Positions 26,970 through 41,096 of a stretch of DNA of 64,000 nucleotides are shown here, piece after piece. The DNA is taken from assembly GCA_964057225.1 (NCBI GenBank), contig OZ059894.1, positions 12,534,131 through 12,598,130 of the forward strand, in the 5' to 3' direction. A model generated the notes under the pieces. That model was not told the origin of the DNA and did not search any database. It worked only from the letters and a program-made list of their open reading frames with translations. Within the stretch, counting starts at the first letter, position 1. Every line of letters starts with the position of its first letter. This stretch comes from Auanema rhodensis (taxonomy: Eukaryota; Nematoda; Chromadorea; Rhabditida; Rhabditidae). The position numbers and the translations under genes were made by a program.

Positions 26970-28185
26970 TGAACAACATAAGCTCGTCGAGGTTAAACAA
27001 GATTGATCATCATTTAACGAAACGTTTAAATATATGAATGAACTGAACAATTATTTTACCAATATGCCAATGCAACAACTTTTTCTAATGTGAGACAAAT
27101 TGAAACCTAAGTTGATGAGAACTTTGGAACAGTTGCAGTGACTCACACATGAAAACACATGCCAAACCGTATTTTCTATCTCACAGTATAACAAGTAACT
27201 GAACAACATAAGTTCGTCGAGGTTAAACAAGATTGATCATCATTTAACGAAACGTTTAAATATATAAATGAACTTAAATATTATAATAGCATCATTTAAC
27301 GGAACATTTGAACACATGAATGAACACAAATCTTTTTCTTTCATTATATCAAGGCAACAACCTTCTGTAATGTGAGACAGATTGAATCTTAGTTTCATGA
27401 GAGCTTTAGAACAGTTGCACTGATTAACACATATAAACACATGCGAAACCGTTTTTTCTATCTCACATTATAACAAGTAACTGAACGACATAAGTACATC
27501 GAGATTAAACAAGATTGATCATCATTCAACGAAACGTTTGTATATATGAATGAACTTAACTATTATCTCTTCAATATGCCAATAGAACAACCTTTTTTAA
27601 TGTGAGACAGATTGCAGCATAATTTGATGAGAACTTTAGAACAGTTGCACTGATTAACACATGAAAACACATGCCAAACCGTTTTTTCTATCTCACATTA
27701 TAACAAGTAACTGAACGACATAAGTACATCGAGGTTAAACAAGATTGATCATCATTCAACGAAACGTTTGTATATATGAATGAACTTAACTATTATCTCT
27801 TCAATATGCCAATAGAACAACCTTTTTTAATGTGAGACAGATTGCAGCATAATTTGATGAGAACTTTAGAACAGTTGCAGTGACTCACACTTGAAAACAC
27901 ATGCCAAACCGTTTTTTTATCTCACAGTACAACAAAAAACTGAACAACATATGAACATTGTGGTTGAACATGATAAGTCATCAATTAACGAAACGTTCGT
28001 ATATATGAATGAACTTAACTTATATTTCACCAATAAGCCAATGCAACTATCTTCTCTCATATGAGACAAATTGAAGCCTAAGTTGATGAAAACTTTGGAA
28101 CAGTTGCAGTGACCCACACATGAAAACACATGCCAAACCGTTTTTTCTATCTCACATTATAACAAGTAACTGAACAACATAAGCA
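26970..28185 (+). repeat. Satellite A 1.2-kb block with the 282-bp monomer, copy 2
   Basis: This is the partner of 23,700-24,915. Single-base differences are few, for example catgcgaaacc at 27,441-27,451 for catgccaaacc, and cgagattaaac near 27,500 for cgaggttaaac. Confidence 0.86.
27232..27513 (+). repeat. Satellite A long monomer (282 bp), second copy
   Basis: This is the same 282-bp monomer as at 23,962-24,243, with the 52-bp internal duplication starting at 27,239 and 27,291. Its near identity to the first copy shows it was carried there by block duplication and did not arise twice. Confidence 0.85.
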
Positions 28186-29459
28186 CGTCAAGGTTAAACA
28201 AGATTGATCATCATTTAACGAAACGTTTAAATATATGAATGAACTCAACAATTATTTTACCAATATGCCAATGCAACAACTTTTTCTAATGTGAGACAAA
28301 TTGAAGCCTAAGTTGATGAGAACTTTGGAACAGTTGCAGTGACCCACACATGAAAACACATGCCAAACCGTTTTTTCTATCTCACATTATAACAAGTAAC
28401 TGAACAACATAAGCACATCGAGGTTTAACAAGATTGATCATCATTCAACGAAACGTTTGTATATATGAATGAACTTAACATTTATTTTACCAATAACCCA
28501 ATGCAACTATCTTCTCTCATGTGAGACAAATTGAATCCTAAGTTGATAAGAACTTTGGAACAGTTGCAGTGACCCACACATGAAAACACATGCCAAACCG
28601 TTTTTTCTATCTCACATTATAACAAGTAACTGAACAACATAAGCACATCGAGGTTTAACAAGATTGATCATCATTCAACGAAACGTTTGTATATATGAAT
28701 GAACTTAACATTTATTTTACCAATAACCCAATGCAACTATCTTCTCTCATGTGAGACAAATTGAAGCCTAAGTTGATAAGAACTTTGGAACAGTTGCAGT
28801 GACCCACACATGAAAACACATGCCAAACCGTTTTTTCTATCTCACATTATAACAAGTAACTGAACAACATAAGCTCGTCGAGGTTAAACAAGATTGATCA
28901 TCATTTAACGAAACGTTTAAATATATGAATGAACTCAACAATTATTTTACCAATATGCTAATGCAACAACTTTTTCTAATGTGAGACAAATTGAAGCCTA
29001 AGTTGATGAGAACTTTGGAACAGTTGCAGTGACCCACACATGAAAACACATGCCAAACCGTTTTTTCTATCTCACATTATAACAAGTAACTGAACAACAT
29101 AAGCTCGTCGAGGTTAAACAAGATTGATCATCATTTAACGAAACGTTTAAATATATGAATGAACTCAACAATTATTTTACCAATATGCTAATGCAACAAC
29201 TTTTTCTAATGTGAGACAAATTGAAGCCTAAGTTGATGAGAACTTTGGAACAGTTGCAGTGACCCACACATGAAAACACATGCCAAATCGTTTTTTCTAT
29301 CTCACATTATAACAAGTAACTGAACAACATAAGCTCATCGAGGTTAAACAAGATTGATCATCATTCAACGAAACGTTTGTATATATGAATGAACTTAACA
29401 TTCATTTTCCCAATAAGCCAATGCAACTATCTTCTCTCATGTGAGACAAATTGAAGCCT

Positions 29460-30409
29460 AAGTTGATGAGAACTTTGGAACAGTTGCAGTGACTCACACA
29501 TGAAAACACATGCCAAACCGTTTTTTCTATCTCACATTATAAAAAGTAACTGAACAACATAAGCTCGTCGAGGTTAAACAAGATTGATCATCATTTAACG
29601 AAACGTTTAAATATATGAATGAACTGAACAATTATTTTACCAATATGCCAATGCAACAACTTTTTCTAATGTGAGACAAATTGAAACCTTAGTTGATGAG
29701 AACTTTGGAACAGTTGCAGTGACTCACACATGAAAACACATGCCAAACCGTATTTTCTATCTCACAGTATAACAAGTAACTGAACAACATAAGTTCGTCG
29801 AGGTTAAACAAGATTGATCATCATTTAACGAAACGTTTAAATATATGAATGAACTCAATAATTATTTTACCAATATGCCAATGCAACAACTTTTTCTAAT
29901 GTGAGACAAATTGAAGCCTAAGTTGATGAGAACTTTGGAACAGTTGCAGTGACCCACACATGAAAACACATTCCAAACCGTTTTTTCTATCTCACATTAT
30001 AACAAGTAACTGAACAACATAAGCCCATCGAGGTTAAACAAGATTGATCATCATTCAACGAAACGTTTAAATATATGAATGAACTCAATAATTATTTTAC
30101 CAATATGCCAATGCAACAACTTTTTCTAATGTGAGACAAATTGAAGCCTAAGTTGATGAGAACTTTGGAACAGTTGCAGTGACTTACACATGAAAACACA
30201 TGCCAAACCGTTTTTTCTATCTCACATTTTAACAAGTAACTGAACAACATAAGCTCGTCGAGGTTAAACAAGATTGATCATCATTTAACGAAACGTTTAA
30301 ATATATGAATGAACTCAACAATTATTTTACCAATATGCTAATGCAACAACTTTTTCTAATGTTAGACAAATTGAAGCCTAAGTTGATGAGAACTTTGGAA
30401 CAGTTGCAG
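29460..30409 (+). repeat. Satellite A 4-monomer block, downstream copy
   Basis: This is the partner of 25,270-26,219 at a shift of 4,190 bp. After it the two places part: the upstream copy leads into an A-prime monomer (at about 26,250), while this one continues with ordinary monomers until 31.1 kb. Confidence 0.78.
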
Positions 30410-31114
30410 TGACTTACACATGAAAACACATGCCAAACCGTTTTTTCTATCTCACATTATAACAAGTAACTGAACAACATAAGCTCGTCGAGGTTCAACA
30501 AGATTGATCATCATTTAACGAAACGTTTAAATATATGAATGAACTCAACAATTATTTTACCAATATGCTAATGCAACAACTTTTTCTAATGTGAGACAAA
30601 TTGAAGCCTAAGTTGATGAGAACTTTGGAACAGTTGCAGTGACCCACACATGAAAACACATGCCAAACCGTTTTTTCTATCTCACATTATAACAAGTAAC
30701 TGAACAACATAAGCTCATCGAGGTTAAACAAGATTGATCATCATTCAACGAAACGTTTGTATATATGAATGAACTTAACATTCATTTTACCAATAAGCCA
30801 ATGCAACTATCTTTTCTCATGTGAGACAAATTGAAGCCTAATTTGATGAGAACTTTAGAACAGTTGCAGTGACCCACACATGAAAACACATGCCAAACCG
30901 TTTTTTCTATCTCACATTATAACAAGTAACTGAACAACATAAGCACATCGAGGTTAAACGAGATTGATCATCATTCAACGAAACGTTTAAATATATGAAT
31001 GAACTCAACAATTATTTTACCAATATGCCAATGCAACAACTTTTTCTAATGTGAGACAAATTGAAGCCGAAGTTGATGAGAACTTTAGAACAGTTGCAGT
31101 GACTCACACTTGAA

Positions 31115-31320
31115 AACACATGCCAAACCGTTTTTTTTATCTCACAGTACAACAAAAAACTGAGCAACATATGAACATTGTGGTTGAACATGATGAGTCA
31201 TCATTTACCGAAACGTTCGTACATATTATATGAATGAACTCAACAATTATGTTACCAATATGCCAATGCAACAACCTTTTTAATGTGCGACAAATTGAGG
31301 CTTAAGTTAATGAGAACTTT
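31115..31320 (+). repeat. Diverged satellite A monomer, type A-prime 2
   Basis: This relative of the A-prime monomer has ctgagcaacatatgaac, gatgagtcatcatttaccg, an inserted atta in cgtacatattatatgaatg, aattatgttacc, tgtgcgacaaattgaggc and aagttaatgag. Other copies are near 33,880, 38,485 and 39,179, with small differences (cgtaaatattat; cctgtttaatg at the last two). The variants are not found left of 31 kb. Confidence 0.8.
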
Positions 31321-31330
31321 GGAACAGTTG

Positions 31331-33170
31331 CAGTGACTCACACATGAAAACACATGCCAAACCGTTTTTTCTATCTCACAGTATAACAAGTAACTGAACA
31401 ACATAAGCACGTCAAGGTTAAACAAGATTGATCATAATTCAACGAAACGTTTAAATACATGAATGAACTTAAAATTTATTTTACCAATAAGCCAATGCAA
31501 CTATCTTTTCTCATGTGAGACAAATTGAAGCCTAAGTTGATGAGAACTTTGGAACAGTTGCAGTGACCCACACATGAAAACACATGCCAAACCGTTTTTC
31601 CTATCTCACAGTATAACAAGTAACTGAACAACATAAGCACATCGAGGTTAAACGAGATTGATCATCATTCAACGAAACGTTTGTATATATGAATGAACTT
31701 AACATTTATTTTACCAATAAGCCAATGCAACTATCTTCTCTCATGTGAGACAAATTGAAGCCTAAGTTGATGAAAACTTTGGAACATTTGCAGTGACCCA
31801 CACATGAAAACACATGCCAAACCGTTTTTTCTATCTCACATTATAGCAAGTAACTGAACAACATAAGCTCATCGAGGTTAAACAAGATTGATCATCATTC
31901 AACGAAACGTTTGTATATATGAATGAACTTAACATTCATTTTACCAATAAGCCAATGCAACTATCTTCTCTCATGTGAGACAAATTGAAGCCTAAGTTGA
32001 TGAGAACTTTGGAACAGTTGCAGTGACTCACACATGAAAACACATGCCAAACCGTTTTTTCTATCTCACATCATAAAAAGTAACTGAACAACATAAGCTC
32101 GTCGAGGTTAAACAAGATTGATCATCATTTAACGAAACGTTTAAATATATGAATGAACTGAACAATTATTTTACCAATATGCCAATGCAACAACCTTTTT
32201 TAATGTGAGACAGATTGCAGCATAATTTGGTGAGAACTTTAGAACAGTTGCACTGATTAACACATGAAAACACATGCCAAACCGTTTTTTCTATCTCACA
32301 TTATAACAAGTAACTGAACAACATAAGCCCATCGAGGTTAAACAAGATTGATCATCATTCAACAAAACGTTTAAATATATGAATGAACTCAATAATTATT
32401 TTACCAATATGCCAATGCAACAACTTTTTCTAATGTGAGACAAATTGAAGCCTAAGTTGATGAGAACTTTGGAACAGTTGCAGTGACCCACACATGAAAA
32501 CACATGCCAAACCGTTTTTTCTATCTCACATTATAACAAGTAACTGAACAACATAAGCCCATCGAGGTTAAACAAGATTGATCATCATTCAACGAAACGT
32601 TTAAATATATGAATGAACTCAATAATTATTTTACCAATATGCCAATGCAACAACTTTTTCTAATGTGAGACAAATTGAAGCCTAAGTTGATGAGAACTTT
32701 GGAACAGTTGCAGTGACTTACACATGAAAACACATGCCAAACCGTTTTTTCTATCTCACATTTTAACAAGTAACTGAACAACATAAGCTCGTCGAGGTTA
32801 AACAAGATTGATCATCATTTAACGAAACGTTTAAATATATGAATGAACTCAACAATTATTTTACCAATATGCTAATGCAACAACTTTTTCTAATGTGAGA
32901 CAAATTGAAGCCTAAGTTGATGATTACTTTGGAACAGTTGCAGTGACCCACACATGAAAACACATGCCAAACCGTTTTTTCTATCTCACATTATAACAAG
33001 TAACTGAACAACATAAGCTCATCGAGGTTAAACAAGATTGATCATCATTCAACGAAACGTTTGTATATATGAATGAACTTAACATTCATTTTACCAATAA
33101 GCCAATGCAACTATCTTCTCTCATGTGAGACAAATTGAAGCCTAAGTTGATGAGAACTTTGGAACAGTTG
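31331..33170 (+). repeat. Satellite A 8-monomer higher-order unit, copy 1
   Basis: This 1,840-bp unit of eight monomers recurs at 34,094-35,933 (shift 2,763 bp) and 35,934-37,773. Diagnostic variants in order are atcataattcaacg with cttaaaatttatttt, T5 plus cctatctcacag, cattatagcaag, catcataaaaag, a monomer with agacagattgcagcataat and gcactgattaacac, two monomers with aagcccatcgagg, and one with aatatgctaatgc. Four monomers, including both A-prime types, separate it from copy 2. Confidence 0.87.
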
Positions 33171-34093
33171 CAGTGACTCACACATGAAAACACATGCCAA
33201 GCCGTTTTTTCTATCTCACATTATAAAAAGTAACTGAACAACATAAGCTCGTCGAGGTTAAACAAGATTGATCATCATTCAACGAAACGTTTGTATATAT
33301 GAATGAACTTAACTATTATCTCTTCAATATGCCAATAGAACAACCTTTTTTAATGTGAGACAGATTGCAGCATAATTTGATGAGAACTTTAGAACAGTTG
33401 CAGTGACTCACACTTGAAAACACATGCCAAACCGTTTTTTTATCTCACAGTACAACCAATAACTGAACAACATATGAACATTGTGGTTGAACATGATAAG
33501 TCATCAATTAACGAAACGTTCGTATATATGAATGAACTTAACTTATATTTCACCAATAAGCCAATGCAACTATCTTCTCTCATATGAGACAAATTGAAGC
33601 CTAAGTTGATGAAAATTTTGGAACAGTTGCAGTGACCCACACATGAAAACACATGCCAAACCGTTTTTTCTATCTCACATTATAACAAGTAACTGAACAA
33701 CATAAGCACATCGAGGTTAAACGAGATTGATCATCATTCAACGAAACGTTTAAATATATGAATGAACTCAACAATTATTTTACCAATATGCAAATGCAAC
33801 AACTTTTTCTAATGTGAGACAAATTGAAGCCTAAGTTGATGAGAACTTTAGAACAGTTGCAGTGACTCACACTTGAAAACACATGCCAAACCGTTTTTTT
33901 TATCTCACAGTACAACAAAAAACTGAGCAACATATGAACATTGTGGTTGAACATGATGAGTCATCATTTACCGAAACGTTCGTAAATATTATACGAATAA
34001 ACTCAACAATTATGTTACCAATATGCCAATGCAACAACCTTTTTAATGTGCGACAAATTGAGGCTTAAGTTAATGAGAACTTTGGAACAGTTG

Positions 34094-35933
34094 CAGTGAC
34101 TCACACATGAAAACACATGCCAAACCGTTTTTTCTATCTCACAGTATAACAAGTAACTGAACAACATAAGCACGTCAAGGTTAAACAAGATTGATCATAA
34201 TTCAACGAAACGTTTAAATATATGAATGAACTTAAAATTTATTTTACCAATAAGCCAATGCAACTATCTTTTCTCATGTGAGACAAATTGAAGCCTAAGT
34301 TGATGAGAACTTTGGAACAGTTGCAGTGACCCACACATGAAAACACATGCCAAACCGTTTTTCCTATCTCACAGTATAACAAGTAACTGAACAACATAAG
34401 CACATCGAGGTTAAACGAGATTGATCATCATTCAACGAAACGTTTGTATATATGAATGAACTTAACATTTATTTTACCAATAAGCCAATGCAACTATCTT
34501 CTCTCATGTGAGACAAATTGAAGCCTAAGTTGATGAAAACTTTGGAACAGTTGCAGTGACCCACACATGAAAACACATGCCAAACCGTTTTTTCTATCTC
34601 ACATTATAGCAAGTAACTGAACAACATAAGCTCATCGAGGTTAAACAAGATTGATCATCATTCAACGAAACGTTTGTATATATGAATGAACTTAACATTC
34701 ATTTTACCAATAAGCCAATGCAACTATCTTCTCTCATGTGAGACAAATTGAAGCCTAAGTTGATGAGAACTTTGGAACAGTTGCAGTGACTCACACATGA
34801 AAACACATGCCAAACCGTTTTTTCTATCTCACATCATAAAAAGTAACTGAACAACATAAGCTCGTCGAGGTTAAACAAGATTGATCATCATTTAACGAAA
34901 CGTTTAAATATATGAATGAACTAAACAATTATTTTACCAATATGCCAATGCAACAACCTTTTTTAATGTGAGACAGATTGCAGCATAATTTGATGAGAAC
35001 TTTAGAACAGTTGCACTGATTAACACATGAAAACACATGCCAAACCGTTTTTTCTATCTCACATTATAACAAGTAACTGAACAACATAAGCCCATCGAGG
35101 TTAAACAAGATTGATCATCATTCAACGAAACGTTTAAATATATGAATGAACTCAATAATTATTTTACCAATATGCCAATGCAACAACTTTTTCTGATGTG
35201 AGACAAATTGAAGCCTAAGTTGATGAGAACTTTGGAACAGTTGCAGTGACCCACACATGAAAACACATGCCAAACCGTTTTTTCTATCTCACATTATAAC
35301 AAGTAACTGAACAACATAAGCCCATCGAGGTTAAACAAGATTGATCATCATTCAACGAAACGTTTAAATATATGAATGAACTCAATAATTATTTTACCAA
35401 TATGCCAATGCAACAACTTTTTCTAATGTGAGACAAATTGAAGCCTAAGTTGATGAGAACTTTGAAACAGTTGCAGTGACTTACACATGAAAACACATGC
35501 CAAACCGTTTTTTCTATCTCACATTATAACAAGTAACTGAACAACATAAGCTCGTCGAGGTTAAACAAGATTGATCATCATTTAACGAAACGTTTAAATA
35601 TATGAATGAACTCAAAAATTATTTTACCAATATGCTAATGCAACAACTTTTTCTAATGTGAGACAAATTGAAGCCTAAGTTGATGAGAACTTTGGAACAG
35701 TTGCAGTGACCCACACATGAAAACACATGCCAAACCGTTTTTTCTATCTCACATTATAACAAGTAACTGAACAACATAAGCTCATCGAGGTTAAACAAGA
35801 TTGATCATCATTGAACGAAACGTTTGTATATATGAATGAACTTAACATTCATTTTACCAATAAGCCAATGCAACTATCTTCTCTCATGTGAGACAAATTG
35901 AAGCCTAAGTTGATGAGAACTTTGGAACAGTTG
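34094..35933 (+). repeat. Satellite A 8-monomer higher-order unit, copy 2
   Basis: The variant order is the same as in copy 1. Markers include atcataattcaacg at 34,194, cctatctcacag near 34,363 and ttatagcaag near 34,604. It is directly followed by copy 3 with no spacer. A few private bases separate the copies, such as gaactaaacaat near 34,919 and ttctgatgtg near 35,192. Confidence 0.88.
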
Positions 35934-37773
35934 CAGTGACTCACACATGAAAACACATGCCAAACCGTTTTTTCTATCTCACAGTATAACAAGTAACTGA
36001 ACAACATAAGCACGTCAAGGTTAAACAAGATTGATCATAATTCAACGAAACGTTTAAATATATGAATGAACTTAAAATTTATTTTACCAATAAGCCAATG
36101 CAACTATCTTTTCTCATGTGAGACAAATTGAAGCCTAAGTTGATGAGAACTTTGGAACAGTTGCAGTGACCCACACATGAAAACACATGCCAAACCGTTT
36201 TTCCTATCTCACAGTATAACAAGTAACTGAACAACATAAGCACATCGAGGTCAAACGAGATTGATCATTATTCAACGAAACGTTTGTATATATGAATGAA
36301 CTTAACATTTATTTTACCAATAAGCCAATGCAACTATCTTCTCTCATGTGAGACAAATTGAAGCCTAAGTTGATGAAAACTTTGGAACAGTTGCAGTGAC
36401 CCACACATGAAAACACATGCCAAACCGTTTTTTCTATCTCACATTATAGCAAGTAACTGAACAACATAAGCTCATCGAGGTTAAACAAGATTGATCATCA
36501 TTCAACGAAACGTTTGTATATATGAATGAACTTAACATTCATTTTACCAATAAGCCAATGCAACTATCTTCTCTCATGTGAGACAAATTGAAGCCTAAGT
36601 TGATGAGAACTTTGGAACAGTTGCAGTGACTCACACATGAAAACACATGCCAAACCGTTTTTTCTATCTCACATCATAAAAAGTAACTGAACAACATAAG
36701 CTCGTCGAGGTTAAACAAGATTGATCATCATTTAACGAAACGTTTAAATATATGAATGAACTGAACAATTATTTTACCAATATGCCAATGCAACAACCTT
36801 TTTTAATGTGAGACAGATTGCAGCATAATTTGATGAGAACTATAGAACAGTTGCACTGATTAACACATGAAAACACATGCCAAACCGTTTTTTCTATCTC
36901 ACATTATAACAAGTAACTGAACAACATAAGCCCATCGAGGTTAAACAAGATTGATCATCATTCAACGAAACGTTTAAATATATGAATGAACTCAATAATT
37001 ATTTTACCAATATGCCAATGCAACAACTTTTTCTAATGTGAGACAAATTGAAGCCTAAGTTGATGAGAACTTTGGAACAGTTGCAGTGACCCACACATGA
37101 AAACACATGCCAAACCGTTTTTTCTATCTCACATTATAACAAGTAACTGAACAACATAAGCCCATCGAGGTTAAACAAGATTGATCATCATTCAACGAAA
37201 CGTTTAAATATATGAATGAACTCAATAATTATTTTACCAAAATGCCAATGCAACAACTTTTTCTAATGTGAGACAAATTGAAGCCTAAGTTGTTGAGAAC
37301 TTTGGAACAGTTGCAGTGACTTACACATGAAAACACATGCCAACCCGTTTTTTCTATCTCACATTATAACAAGTAACTGAACAACATAAGCTCGTCGAGG
37401 TTAAACAAGATTGATCATCATTTAACGAAACGTTTAAATATATGAATGAACTCAACAATTATTTTACCAATATGCTAATGCAACAACTTTTTCTAATGTG
37501 AGACAAATTGAAGCCTAAGTTGATGAGAACTTTGGAACAGTTGCAGTGACCCACACATGAAAACACATGCCAAACCGTTTTTTCTATCTCACATTATAAC
37601 AAGTAACTGAACAACATAAGCTCATCGAGGTTAAACAAGATTGATCATCATTCAACGAAACGTTTGTATATATGAATGAACTTAACATTCATTTTACCAA
37701 TAAGCCAATGCAACTATCTTCTCTCATGTGAGACAAATTGAAGCCTAAGTTGATGAGAACTTTGGAACAGTTG
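35934..37773 (+). repeat. Satellite A 8-monomer higher-order unit, copy 3
   Basis: This is tandem to copy 2 at exactly 1,840 bp (atcataattcaacg at 36,034). Private changes include aggtcaaacgag near 36,248, gaactatagaac near 36,837 and aagttgttgag near 37,287. Such scattered single changes suggest the copies have been separate for a short time. Confidence 0.88.
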
Positions 37774-38219
37774 CAGTGACTCACACATTAAAACACATGC
37801 CAAACCGTTTTTTCTATCTCACATTATAAAAAGTAACTGAACAACATAAGCTCGTCGAGGTTAAACAAGATTGATCATCATTCAACGAAACGTTTGTATA
37901 TATGAATGAACTTAACATTTTATTTACCAATATGCCAATGCAACAACTTTTTCTAATGTGAGACAAATTGAAACCTAAGTTGATGAGAACTTTGGAACAG
38001 TTGCAGTGACTCACACTTGAAAACACATGCCAAACCGTTTTTTTATCTCACAGTACAACAAAAAACTGAACAACATATGAACATTGTGGTTGAACATGAT
38101 AAGTCATCAATTAACGAAACGTTCGTATATATGAATGAACTTAACTTATATTCCACCAATAAGCCAATGCAACTATCTTCTCTCATATGAGACAAATTGA
38201 AGCCTAAGTTGATGAAAAC

Positions 38220-38913
38220 TTTGGAACAGTTGCAGTGACCCACACATGAAAACACATGCCAAACCGTTTTTTCTATCTCACATTATAACAAGTAACTGAA
38301 CAACATAAGCACATCGAGGTTAAACGAGATTGATCATCATTCAACGAAACGTTTAAATATATGAATGAACTCAACAATTACTTTACCAATATGCCAATGC
38401 AACAACTTTTTCTCATGTGAGACGAATTGAAGCCTAAGTTGATGAGAACTTTAGAACAGTTGCAGTGACTCACACTTGAAAACACATGCCAAACCGTTTT
38501 TTTTATCTCACAGTACAACAAAAAACTGAGCAACATATGAACATTGTGGTTGAACATGATGAGTCATCATTTACCGAAACGTTCGTAAATATTATATGAA
38601 TGAACTCAACAATTATGTTACCAATATGCCAATGCAACAACCTGTTTAATGTGCGACAATTTGAGGCTTAAGTTAATGAGAACTTTGGAACAGTTGCAGT
38701 GACCCACACATGAAAACACATGCCAAACCGTTTTTTCTATCTCACATTATAACAAGTAACTGAACAACATAAGCCCATCGAGGTTAAACAAGATTGATCA
38801 TCATTCAACGAAACGTTTAAATATATGAATGAACTCAATAATTATTTTACCAATATGCCAATGCAACAACTTTTTCTAATGTGAGACAAATTGAAGCCTA
38901 AGTTGATGAGAAC
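38220..38913 (+). repeat. Satellite A 3-monomer duplication, copy 1
   Basis: This 694-bp unit of three monomers, the second of type A-prime 2, is directly repeated at 38,914-39,607. The marker atgaacattgtgg is at 38,537 and 39,231. Few differences were seen, for example gcgacaatttgagg near 38,653 against gcgacaaattgagg. Confidence 0.85.
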
Positions 38914-39607
38914 TTTGGAACAGTTGCAGTGACCCACACATGAAAACACATGCCAAACCGTTTTTTCTATCTCACATTATAACAAGTAACTGAACAACAT
39001 AAGCACATCGAGGTTAAACGAGATTGATCATCATTCAACGAAACGTTTAAATATATGAATGAACTCAACAATTACTTTACCAATATGCCAATGCAACAAC
39101 TTTTTCTCATGTGAGACGAATTGAAGCCTAAGTTGATGAGAACTTTAGAACAGTTGCAGTGACTCACACTTGAAAACACATGCCAAACCGTTTTTTTTAT
39201 CTCACAGTACAACAAAAAACTGAGCAACATATGAACATTGTGGTTGAACATGATGAGTCATCATTTACCGAAACGTTCGTAAATATTATATGAATGAACT
39301 CAACAATTATGTTACCAATATGCCAATGCAACAACCTGTTTAATGTGCGACAAATTGAGGCTTAAGTTAATGAGAACTTTGGAACAGTTGCAGTGACCCA
39401 CACATGAAAACACATGCCAAACCGTTTTTTCTATCTCACATTATAACAAGTAACTGAACAACATAAGCCCATCGAGGTTAAACAAGATTGATCATCATTC
39501 AACGAAACGTTTAAATATATGAATGAACTCAATAATTATTTTACCAATATGCCAATGCAACAACTTTTTCTAATGTGAGACAAATTGAAGCCTAAGTTGA
39601 TGAGAAC
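38914..39607 (+). repeat. Satellite A 3-monomer duplication, copy 2
   Basis: This is a tandem copy of 38,220-38,913. The match is lost soon after, where aagcccatcgagg follows in place of aagcacatcgagg. Confidence 0.85.
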
Positions 39608-39840
39608 TTTGGAACAGTTGCAGTGACCCACACATGAAAACACATGCCAAACCGTTTTTTCTATCTCACATTATAACAAGTAACTGAACAACATAAGCCC
39701 ATCGAGGTTAAACAAGATTGATCATCATTCAACGAAACGTTTAAATATATGAATGAACTCAATAATTATTTTACCAATATGCCAATGCAACAACCTTTTT
39801 TAATGTGAGACAGATTGAAGCCTAAGTTGATGAGAACTTT

Positions 39841-40760
39841 GGAACAGTTGCAGTGACCCACACATGAAAACACATGCCAAACCGTTTTTGCTATCTCACA
39901 TTATAACAAGTAACTGAACAACATAAGCTCATCGAGGTTAAACAAGATTGATCATCATTCAACGAAACGTTTGTATATATGAATGAACTTAACATTCATT
40001 TTACCAATAAGCCAATGCAACAACTTTTTCTAATGTGAGACAAATTGAAGCCTAAGTTGATAAGAACTTTGGAACAGTTGCAGTGACTTACACATGAAAA
40101 CACATGCCAAACCGTTTTTTCTATCTCACATTTTAACAAGTAACTGAACAACATAAGCTCGTCGAGGTTAACCAAGATTGATCATCATTTAACGAAACGT
40201 TTAAATATATGAATGAACTCAACAATTATTTTACCAATATGCTAATGCAACAACTTTTTCTAATGTGAGACAAATTGAAGCCTAAGTTGATGAGAACTTT
40301 GGAACAGTTGCAGTGACCCACACATGAAAACACATGCCAAATCGTTTTTTCTATCTCACATTATAACAAGTAACTGAACAACATAAGCTCATCGAGGTTA
40401 AACAAGATTGATCATCATTCAACGAAACGTTTGTATATATGAATGAACTTAACATTTATTTTACCAATAAGCCAATGCAACAACTTTTTCTAATGTGAGA
40501 CAAATTGAAGCCTAAGTTGATAAGAACTTTGGAACAGTTGCAGTGACTTACACATGAAAACACATGCCAAACCGTTTTTTCTATCTCACATTTTAACAAG
40601 TAACTGAACAACATAAGCTCGTCGAGGTTAAACAAGATTGATCATCATTTAACGAAACGTTTAAATATATGAATGAACTCAACAATTATTTTACCAATAT
40701 GCTAATGCAACAACTTTTTCTAATGTGAGACAAATTGAAGCCTAAGTTGATGAGAACTTT
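39841..40760 (+). repeat. Satellite A 2-monomer duplication (460 bp, two copies)
   Basis: Two tandem copies of a dimer (39,841-40,300 and 40,301-40,760) are visible, followed by a partial third to about 40,925. Each dimer pairs a monomer with caataagccaatgcaacaac and ttgataagaac with one bearing aatatgctaatgc. In the partial third the sequence changes to accaagaagcc and ctatcttctc. Confidence 0.8.
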
Positions 40761-41096
40761 GGAACAGTTGCAGTGACCCACACATGAAAACACATGCCAA
40801 ATCGTTTTTTCTATCTCACATTATAACAAGTAACTGAACAACATAAGCTCATCGAGGTTAAACAAGATTGATCATCATTCAACGAAACGTTTGTATATAT
40901 GAATGAACTTAACATTCATTTTACCAAGAAGCCAATGCAACTATCTTCTCTCATGTGAGACAAATTGAAGCCTAAGTTGATGAGAACTTTGGAACAGTTG
41001 CAGTGACTCACACATGAAAACACATGCCAAACCGTTTTTTCTATCTCACATTATAAAAAGTAACTGAACAACATAAGCTCGTCGAGGTTAAACAAG

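Noticed and set aside
33883-34068. Plus-strand open frame of 61 codons
   Set aside because: It is inside an A-prime 2 monomer. The closely related monomers near 31,120, 38,490 and 39,180 do not keep an equivalent frame.
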